From: CAIJMI01 sp043798445
GTDB taxonomy: Bacteria > Patescibacteriota > Microgenomatia > UBA10105 > UBA927
Assembly (NCBI GenBank): GCA_043798445.1
Contig: JAZDOQ010000001.1
Location: 1 to 26,405 of the forward strand
Reading direction: 5' to 3'
DNA length: 26,405 nucleotides
The position numbers and the translations under genes were made by a program. This document shows positions 22,070 through 26,405 of this stretch, in pieces (the stretch's first letter is position 1; every line of letters begins with the position of its first letter). Below the pieces are notes generated by a model. That model was not told the DNA's origin and ran no database searches. It saw nothing but the letters and a program-made list of their open reading frames with translations.

Positions 22070-22151
22070 GCCTCCGTGGCGCAATTGGTAGACGCGTACG
22101 CTTCAGGAGCGTATGGGGTAACCCTTAGAGGTTCAAATCCTCTCGGAGGCA
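22070..22151 (+). tRNA. tRNA-Leu (anticodon CAG)
   Basis: An 82-base class II tRNA. Acceptor GCCTCCG/CGGAGGC is perfect. The anticodon stem TACGC/GCGTA holds loop TTCAGGA. It has a variable arm and a T loop TTCAAAT. The discriminator is A and no CCA is encoded. It is closely similar to tRNA-Leu(GAG) at 25290-25371 in the D and anticodon arms. It is convergent with the ATP-grasp gene, nine bases away. Confidence 0.96.
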
Positions 22152-22160
22152 CTTGAATTT

Positions 22161-23291
22161 TTACTGAAAAATAGTTTTAGCGTATTTGGAAAGAAGGCTT
22201 GCTAATATATCCTCAAATGTGACTCCGGATAATTTTAAAACCTCGGTTAATGGTAATCCTTTATCAGGACCGAACGCGGTATTGGGGTTACAGTCAGTGA
22301 AGTACGGTATGCCAGAGGTTTCATCAACACGGACATCAAATTTTGCATAATCTTTATACCGAAGTCCATTAAACGCACGGATTGCAAGCTTTGCAATTTT
22401 GTTTGCAAGGTCGTCTGCAACTTTTTTGTATCGATAGGCCTTGCTATCGTCATAGCTTTCAAAACTCGTAAAAAAGTGTTTTCCATCTGGCTTGGTACGG
22501 AATACTTTTTCTCCCATAAATACGTGTTTTTTACTTTTGTCATCAAATACAACGACGGTTACTTCTGGTCCGTCAATAAATTTTTCTGCAATAACGCCGA
22601 CTTTGTATATACCGATGAGTTCATCAACGCGTTTTTGCGCATCCTTAAACGTTTCCTTGACTGCATGATTGTTGATGCCGACACTCCCCCCGCTTTCATT
22701 TAGTTTAATAATGAGCGGAAGACCAATAGATTCCTGAATCGCTGTTCCTGAATACCGGATATATTGAAATGTTGGCGTAGGGATTTGATACGCAGTGAGA
22801 AGTTGTTTAATGAGATGACGGTCATTGCCGATAACAAGTCCCTGCATTTCAGCTCCTGTATACGGAATATTAGCAAGCTCAAGCGCAGCCGGAATAGACG
22901 TTTGAAGTGCGTCTTTTCCCTTGAGTGTATCAACGAGATTCAAAACGAGATCAGGCCTGTCAACCAGAAGATTGGTTAAAAAATATTGATCTCCCGGATA
23001 GCCTTTTGCTTTAATACCGAGCTTTTCGATTTCTTTGATAACCTCCCGAGCACGTTCTTCGACTTCAATTTCAGCAAGATATGCTTCTTCATTCGGAAAC
23101 CATTCCCGTTCGACATGAGAATAGGCAACAGCAATCAATTTGAATTTTTTTAAAGCTTCTTTATCAATGGTGAGTTCAATTTTTTCCTGCGGCTTTTCTG
23201 ACGGTTTTTCTTCTGTATTTTCAAGTTTTAATTCTGAAGCGTCAGCAGAACCTTCGTATTTTACCGTTTTTTTAGTATCCGTTTGATTCAT
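22161..23291 (-). CDS. D-alanine-D-alanine ligase-like ATP-grasp protein
   Basis: 376 aa from the ATG at 23291; a longer frame to 23345 exists but lies upstream of the best promoter. The ATP-grasp core covers about residues 50-370. Seen: the substrate-side stretch DLVLNLVDTLKGKDALQ, LPYTGA-like NIPYTGA, the ATP loop NESGGSVGI (usual form EGSSVGI) and DYAKFDVRVD...FTDCNPNTAFG, where the metal-binding Glu/Asn triad normally reads E-x-N-x-x-P-G. The N-terminal 45 residues are a charged, low-complexity tail. True Ddl enzymes join two D-alanines for peptidoglycan; this member is divergent and could join other substrates. It follows the NagZ-like gene by 54 bases, so a cell-wall role is plausible. 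Confidence 0.83.
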   Translation of the reverse strand: MNQTDTKKTVKYEGSADASELKLENTEEKPSEKPQEKIELTIDKEALKKFKLIAVAYSHVEREWFPNEEAYLAEIEVEERAREVIKEIEKLGIKAKGYPGDQYFLTNLLVDRPDLVLNLVDTLKGKDALQTSIPAALELANIPYTGAEMQGLVIGNDRHLIKQLLTAYQIPTPTFQYIRYSGTAIQESIGLPLIIKLNESGGSVGINNHAVKETFKDAQKRVDELIGIYKVGVIAEKFIDGPEVTVVVFDDKSKKHVFMGEKVFRTKPDGKHFFTSFESYDDSKAYRYKKVADDLANKIAKLAIRAFNGLRYKDYAKFDVRVDETSGIPYFTDCNPNTAFGPDKGLPLTEVLKLSGVTFEDILASLLSKYAKTIFQ

Positions 23292-23297
23292 AGGCAG

Positions 23298-23326
23298 TAT
23301 ATATCGACGTATATCTATAATATGAA
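23298..23326 (-). promoter_or_regulatory. Promoter of the ATP-grasp gene, leaderless spacing
   Basis: TTCATA (23326-23321), a 17-base spacer, then TATATA (23303-23298), which ends six bases before the ATG at 23291. This supports the shorter start. Confidence 0.5.
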
Positions 23327-23345
23327 GTATGGCAGTAAATTGCAA

Positions 23346-24437
23346 TCAGAAAGAAAAATGTTTTGATTTAAAACGAAGGGTTGTGTTAACGCGATTTTGT
23401 ATAGTTTGCATAAGGGTTGGTGATTGCATTGCCTCTTTAAGAAAGTTTGTATACAGCTCTTCAGGAGATGTAGTTGATGTTGTAATTAACAAAAGGTCAT
23501 TTCCGGCTTCGATTGCTTGTCGTACTGCAGCATCTGGTTTGTATCCGCTTTGTTCAAGCATTCCTAGATCGTCAGTAATAACCAATCCTTGAAATTTGTT
23601 CTCCTTTAACACGTCATGGAATTTTTTTGATAATGACGCAGGTTCACTGGCGATTTTTGTGTATCTAATATGTCCAATCATGATCATATCAGCGCTGTTC
23701 TCAATCGCATTCAGGAATGGCAATCCATCTTCCAGTTTCCATGTTTTCTCATCCTTCATTATCGTTGGTATACGATAATGGGAGTTTATGGAAGAATCAC
23801 CGTGACCGGGAAAGTGCTTTACAGCGGAAATAACCGTTGAGCATTGAATGGCGAGTGACACCTTGTGAGCTACATCTTCGGGTCTATTTGAATACGCTCG
23901 GGCGTTCATATATGTTTGATTATTCCATCCGATGTCACCGATAATACCAAAATTTGTGTTTATTCCGTTTGCTAATAACAACGCGCTTCGTGAAGCAATA
24001 ATTTGACAAAAATCATCATCGTTTAAAAAGCCTAAAATTTTTCCTCCTGGCAGTTTATCCTCTTTGAGGTGTGTAACCGTACCACCTTCTCCGTCAATTG
24101 CAATAAAAAGTGGAACTTTCATCGGTATTTGCCGAATTTCATCTGTTATTTTACGCAATTCATCCTGTGTAAATTCACCCATGAGAATGACGCCAGCTGG
24201 ATGCGTGTTTGCTATTAGTTCAGCGGAATCTGATGAGAGCGTGGTTCCAGGAATTCCCCACACAAAAAGTTGTCCGACAGTTTCTTCATTGCTTAACAAC
24301 GGGAGTGTTTGGGCTTGTGGGACGCTCGTAGCGAGATCGGACTGACGGTGGTAAACAATTGTACGAATCAGAATGAATGAAACAATGCAGAAAAAAAAGA
24401 AAAATAACAAATAGAAGAGGTTATGTTTTTTTGCCAT
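23346..24437 (-). CDS. nagZ: GH3 beta-N-acetylhexosaminidase, NagZ-like, membrane-anchored
   Basis: 363 aa from the ATG at 24437. A longer frame to 24515 lacks a signal sequence at its start, so the form beginning MAKKHNLFYLLF is preferred. Residues about 6-26 are a membrane segment, so the enzyme is on the outside, unlike E. coli NagZ. GH3 motifs are AIDGEGGTVTHL (about 113-124; usual form IDxEGGxVxR), KHFPGHGD (207-214) with the catalytic His loop and NSH shortly after, and VITDDLGM with the nucleophile Asp (near 289). The family removes terminal GlcNAc from peptidoglycan fragments. It overlaps the small upstream gene by 17 bases. The IDGEGG loop lacks the usual Arg. Confidence 0.88.
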   Translation of the reverse strand: MAKKHNLFYLLFFFFFCIVSFILIRTIVYHRQSDLATSVPQAQTLPLLSNEETVGQLFVWGIPGTTLSSDSAELIANTHPAGVILMGEFTQDELRKITDEIRQIPMKVPLFIAIDGEGGTVTHLKEDKLPGGKILGFLNDDDFCQIIASRSALLLANGINTNFGIIGDIGWNNQTYMNARAYSNRPEDVAHKVSLAIQCSTVISAVKHFPGHGDSSINSHYRIPTIMKDEKTWKLEDGLPFLNAIENSADMIMIGHIRYTKIASEPASLSKKFHDVLKENKFQGLVITDDLGMLEQSGYKPDAAVRQAIEAGNDLLLITTSTTSPEELYTNFLKEAMQSPTLMQTIQNRVNTTLRFKSKHFSF

Positions 24438-24654
24438 AGGTAAACGAACATCCTGTTGGTAGAGTGCAGTCAGGACAAGTAATGGGTTGCTTCTCAATAG
24501 AGTTGCCGGTAACAACCATGGCTATCGTGTTTCCGACACGATAACCCGTTGGAAGCGTTGTAAATGGTCCTTCTTGAATATCTGCAACGAATTGGTTAAG
24601 TCGGTTAAGAACTAATTGTTTTCCACCAGGACATATCAGTGCTTCTTGTTTCAT
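24421..24654 (-). CDS. Small Cys-containing protein of unknown function
   Basis: 77 aa. I do not recognise it. It begins MKQEALICPGGKQLVL and has a CPDCTLPTGC motif near residues 60-69, so four Cys in all, which could bind a metal. The hydrophobic pattern in the middle, GNTIAMVVTGNSIE, suggests beta strands. Evidence that it is real: it starts seven bases past the last base of the folE stop, overlaps the NagZ-like gene by 17 bases in another frame, is on the same strand, and fills an otherwise empty gap. No Shine-Dalgarno sequence is seen. It may be co-transcribed with folE. Confidence 0.6.
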   Translation of the reverse strand: MKQEALICPGGKQLVLNRLNQFVADIQEGPFTTLPTGYRVGNTIAMVVTGNSIEKQPITCPDCTLPTGCSFTYGKKT

Positions 24655-24660
24655 AATTAG

Positions 24661-25215
24661 TTATTTGGCAATAAGGTTATAAAATTCTTCTCGTGTTTGT
24701 GGGGCTGTTAGAAACAAACCATAGAGTTGTGCTGTTTTGACAATATCGGCTTCTTCAATTCCTCGGTATTTCATGCATCCGTGAATGCCTCGGACCTCAA
24801 TGGCAATTCCTTTTGGCTGAAGTTTTTCTGCAAATTTTTTTACGATATCGTTCGTAAGATCTTCTTGCAATACTGGTCGTTGGCACAAATTCTTTATAAT
24901 ACGAGGAATTTTTGAAAGCCCAAGCACCGAACCGTTAGGAATATATGCAAACGAAATATCATATTCAATTGGCATAAGGTGATGTGGACAGAGCGCTGTT
25001 GCCTTGATGCTTTTAAAAAAAATAATACCGTTATATGAGCTGGGAAATGATGTGAATCGTTCGTAAGGACTATACAGGCCATTGTTAAGTTCAGCCATCG
25101 TTCTTGCTACGCGTTTTGGGGTGTCAATAAAGTTTTTGTCATGTTTCCAATCTATTCCAAGACCAGTGAGTATGAGTGAAACTCCTTTTGCTATTGTATC
25201 GACGTTGGCTTTCAT
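24661..25215 (-). CDS. folE: GTP cyclohydrolase I
   Basis: 184 aa, about the usual length. The enzyme turns GTP into dihydroneopterin triphosphate, the first step to folates, biopterin or 7-deazaguanine compounds. Seen: FIDTPKRVARTM, the zinc ligands in ALCPHHLMP (Cys76, His79) and GIHGCMKYRG (Cys147, with His145), and CQRPVLQEDLTNDI. The usual CEHH reads CPHH here, and the following strand reads ISFAYIP in place of the usual VHIGYLP type, so it is a variant. An extended -10, TGT-GATAAT, ends six bases before the ATG, predicting a leaderless transcript. It heads a run with the 77-aa protein and the NagZ-like gene. It is not linked to the folate C1 run. Confidence 0.94.
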   Translation of the reverse strand: MKANVDTIAKGVSLILTGLGIDWKHDKNFIDTPKRVARTMAELNNGLYSPYERFTSFPSSYNGIIFFKSIKATALCPHHLMPIEYDISFAYIPNGSVLGLSKIPRIIKNLCQRPVLQEDLTNDIVKKFAEKLQPKGIAIEVRGIHGCMKYRGIEEADIVKTAQLYGLFLTAPQTREEFYNLIAK

Positions 25216-25221
25216 GCCGGT

Positions 25222-25250
25222 ATTATCACACGAACGCCATGTTTACGCAA
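25222..25250 (-). promoter_or_regulatory. Promoter of folE, leaderless spacing
   Basis: TTGCGT (25250-25245), a 17-base spacer ending TGT, then GATAAT (25227-25222), six bases before the ATG at 25215. It is divergent from, and overlaps, the tRNA-Leu(GAG) promoter. Confidence 0.6.
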
Positions 25251-25270
25251 CGAAAGTTATCGGTTACAAT
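25242..25270 (+). promoter_or_regulatory. Promoter of tRNA-Leu(GAG)
   Basis: TTTACG (25242-25247), a 17-base spacer, then TACAAT (25265-25270), 19 bases before the tRNA. Confidence 0.55.
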
Positions 25271-25289
25271 AGAAAGTGTTTGTAACAAT

Positions 25290-25371
25290 GCAGACGTGGC
25301 GGAATTGGTATACGCGTACGCTTGAGGTGCGTATCCCGTAAGGGGTGGAGGTTCAAGTCCTCTCGTCTGCA
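25290..25371 (+). tRNA. tRNA-Leu (anticodon GAG)
   Basis: An 82-base class II tRNA. Acceptor GCAGACG/CGTCTGC is perfect. The anticodon stem TACGC/GCGTA holds loop TTGAGGT. The variable arm contains CCCGTAAGGGG and the T arm has loop TTCAAGT. The discriminator is A and no CCA is encoded. The replication-relaxation reading frame begins directly at its 3' end. Confidence 0.96.
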
Positions 25372-25373
25372 CC

Positions 25374-26138
25374 CAAACACTAACACCAAAACAACTCTCA
25401 ATACTTATTTATCTCTATCGCTTTCGCTTCTTAACAAGTACTCACATTCAACATTTACTCAACGACAAAACACTACGGCTTACAAACTACCACCTCAAAA
25501 TTCTCACTGAACAAAATTACATCAACAAACACTACAATCGATCACTCGGCCAAGCTAACCAACCCGCTGTCTATTTCTTAGCCTCTGGAAGCATTAAAGC
25601 CTTACAAGACTCCGAGAAATTAAACGCTCAAAGTATCAAACGTATTTACCGAGAAAAAACCAGATCACAACAATTTATAACCCACGCCGTATTTATTGCA
25701 GAATATTATCTCTTTCTCTTGAGAGAATCCCAGAAAACAAAACACACCCTACACTTTTTCACAAAAACAGATTTGCAAGCGCATCCCTATATTCTTCACC
25801 CCTTACCTGACGCCTATTTTGCCCGAGTCGACGAAAAAAAAGAAACCAAACGTTATTTTGTTGAAGTGATTGATGAGGGTACACCACGTTTTGCTATACG
25901 TAAACGAATCGAACAATACAACAACTATATCGACAATGGAACATTTGAAGAAGTAACTAAACACCCCTTCCCGACTATCCTCTTAATCTGTCCTACCCTT
26001 GGCATTCAAATATACTTTAAAAAATATCTGGCCAAGATGTTCGAAGAAACTTCCCTTGATCAAGTCTCAATGTATCTAACAACCCAACAGGGTGCCTTTT
26101 TGGGAAATTGGGAAAAGGTAGAAACTGAAGAAGAATAG
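25374..26138 (+). CDS. Replication-relaxation family protein, start codon missing
   Basis: An open frame of 254 codons with no ATG, GTG or TTG until 25719; a start there would lose the N-terminal half. Reading from the tRNA edge gives LTPKQLSILIYLYRFRFLTS, then a helix-turn-helix-like region (THIQHLL...LTNYHLKILTE), the normal N-terminus of the family. The C-terminal part has PDAYFARVD, then KRYFVEVIDEGT and RKRIEQYNNYI, like a PD-(D/E)xK nuclease core. Members are linked to plasmid replication and relaxation and are common on mobile DNA. The frame is open upstream to a TGA at 25323-25325 inside the tRNA, so no start is hidden there. The coding strand is very poor in G (6 of 120 bases in 25381-25500), unlike neighbouring genes. 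It may be a decayed gene cut by tRNA-site integration, or it may use a rare start (ATA at 25401). Confidence 0.75.
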   Translation, partial: QTLTPKQLSILIYLYRFRFLTSTHIQHLLNDKTLRLTNYHLKILTEQNYINKHYNRSLGQANQPAVYFLASGSIKALQDSEKLNAQSIKRIYREKTRSQQFITHAVFIAEYYLFLLRESQKTKHTLHFFTKTDLQAHPYILHPLPDAYFARVDEKKETKRYFVEVIDEGTPRFAIRKRIEQYNNYIDNGTFEEVTKHPFPTILLICPTLGIQIYFKKYLAKMFEETSLDQVSMYLTTQQGAFLGNWEKVETEEE

Positions 26139-26284
26139 ATTACGGCATGAAGAAGTTGTTATATTCATCATATGGAAAATGTTCTGAAACGCAGTTTATT
26201 GGAGTGAAACGGAAACCCTTGCTGAACGAGGGGGCAAGACCCTTTACATTTTATTTCATTCACACTTCTTCTTTTCACTCAATA

Positions 26285-26312
26285 TTGATATAGTATATGG
26301 TAGTCATTCAAT
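26285..26312 (+). promoter_or_regulatory. Putative promoter of the last gene, leaderless spacing
   Basis: TTGATA (26285-26290), a 16-base spacer, then TTCAAT (26307-26312), six bases before the ATG at 26319. TATAGT at 26289-26294 is an alternative -10. Confidence 0.4.
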
Positions 26313-26318
26313 TCAACT

Positions 26319-26405
26319 ATGGACACACTTGGCGAACATATAAATTCATCCGAAGTATTGTTACCTACGATAGCATCTGAATATACACATTCAGTGAAAG
26401 CGCTC
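26319..26405 (+). CDS. Start of an unidentified gene, cut by the window edge
   Basis: Twenty-nine open codons from the ATG at 26319 to the window end, starting MDTLGEHINSSEVL. Too short to assign. Support is the open frame plus a promoter-like pair just upstream with the spacing seen at other starts here. The 180 bases between it and the replication-relaxation gene hold no recognised feature apart from a weak CTTGC/GCAAG pair. Confidence 0.45.
   Translation, partial: MDTLGEHINSSEVLLPTIASEYTHSVKAL

Noticed and set aside
25322..25510. Open frame starting inside tRNA-Leu(GAG)
   Set aside because: It is out of frame with the clear replication-relaxation sequence over the same bases.
26214..26250. 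CTTGC/GCAAG pair after the replication-relaxation gene
   Set aside because: Short stem, large loop and no T-run; not called a terminator.
1..26405. CRISPR array, rRNA gene, insertion sequence or riboswitch
   Set aside because: Scanned by eye; no regular spaced repeats, no rRNA-like stretch, no transposase frame and no recognisable riboswitch core.

Overview
Organism. The window looks like a piece of a small-genome bacterium of the Patescibacteria (Candidate Phyla Radiation), most likely Microgenomates. This is inference. The signs are very tight gene packing, many genes with no Shine-Dalgarno sequence, nine single tRNA genes scattered between protein genes with no encoded CCA, a replication-relaxation family gene, and a compact [FeFe] hydrogenase beside folate genes. 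TGA is used as a stop (folC, the 2H phosphoesterase gene), so the code is the standard one rather than the Gracilibacteria/Absconditabacteria code.

Layout. 1-1578 (minus): the 5' end of a GIY-YIG gene, a hairpin-rich spacer, and two exported lysozyme-fold paralogs in tandem, each followed by a terminator. 1651-2090 (minus): tRNA-Lys, a second GIY-YIG gene and tRNA-Arg packed as one unit. 2160-2681 (plus): a small polytopic membrane protein transcribed toward folD, with overlapping 3' ends. 2654-12763 (minus): one co-directional run of eight genes, in transcription order a 537-aa membrane protein, a NuoF-like flavoprotein, HydA, FolC, 5-formyl-THF cyclo-ligase, GlyA, Fhs and FolD. 12936-14360 (minus): a GH17-like lipoprotein. 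14719-15513 (plus): a 2H phosphoesterase-like protein. 15645-16098 (minus): a hicB-hicA pair under a palindromic promoter. 16141-19926 (minus): tRNA-His, a secreted glycosidase with a dockerin-like C-terminus, tRNA-Arg, tRNA-Gly, a DUF192 protein, a polyprenyl synthase and tRNA-Pro. 19936-22009 (minus): a C45-like N-terminal-nucleophile hydrolase, tRNA-Leu(TAA) and an RNA m5C methyltransferase. 22070-22151 (plus): tRNA-Leu(CAG). 22161-25215 (minus): folE, a small Cys-containing protein, a NagZ-like GH3 enzyme and a D-Ala-D-Ala-ligase-like ATP-grasp protein. 25290-26405 (plus): tRNA-Leu(GAG), a replication-relaxation gene with no usual start codon butted against the tRNA, and the start of an unidentified gene.

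How the genes may work together. The most interesting unit is the 2654-12763 run. GlyA moves the serine C1 unit to THF, FolD oxidises it to 10-formyl-THF and produces NAD(P)H, and Fhs run in reverse can release formate and make ATP. The NuoF-like/HydA pair could dispose of the electrons as H2. Together this would be a serine-to-glycine, formate, ATP and H2 route, or in reverse a formate/H2 assimilation route. The hydrogenase is stripped down: HydA keeps all H-cluster motifs but has lost the His/Cys cluster motif near its N-terminus, NuoF is only its core, and no NuoE/HydC is in the window. The membrane protein at the head of the run is unexplained.

Expression signals. Only three genes have a clear Shine-Dalgarno sequence. 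Several others have a -10 hexamer ending exactly six bases before the ATG, which predicts leaderless mRNAs. No CRISPR array, rRNA gene or insertion sequence was seen.
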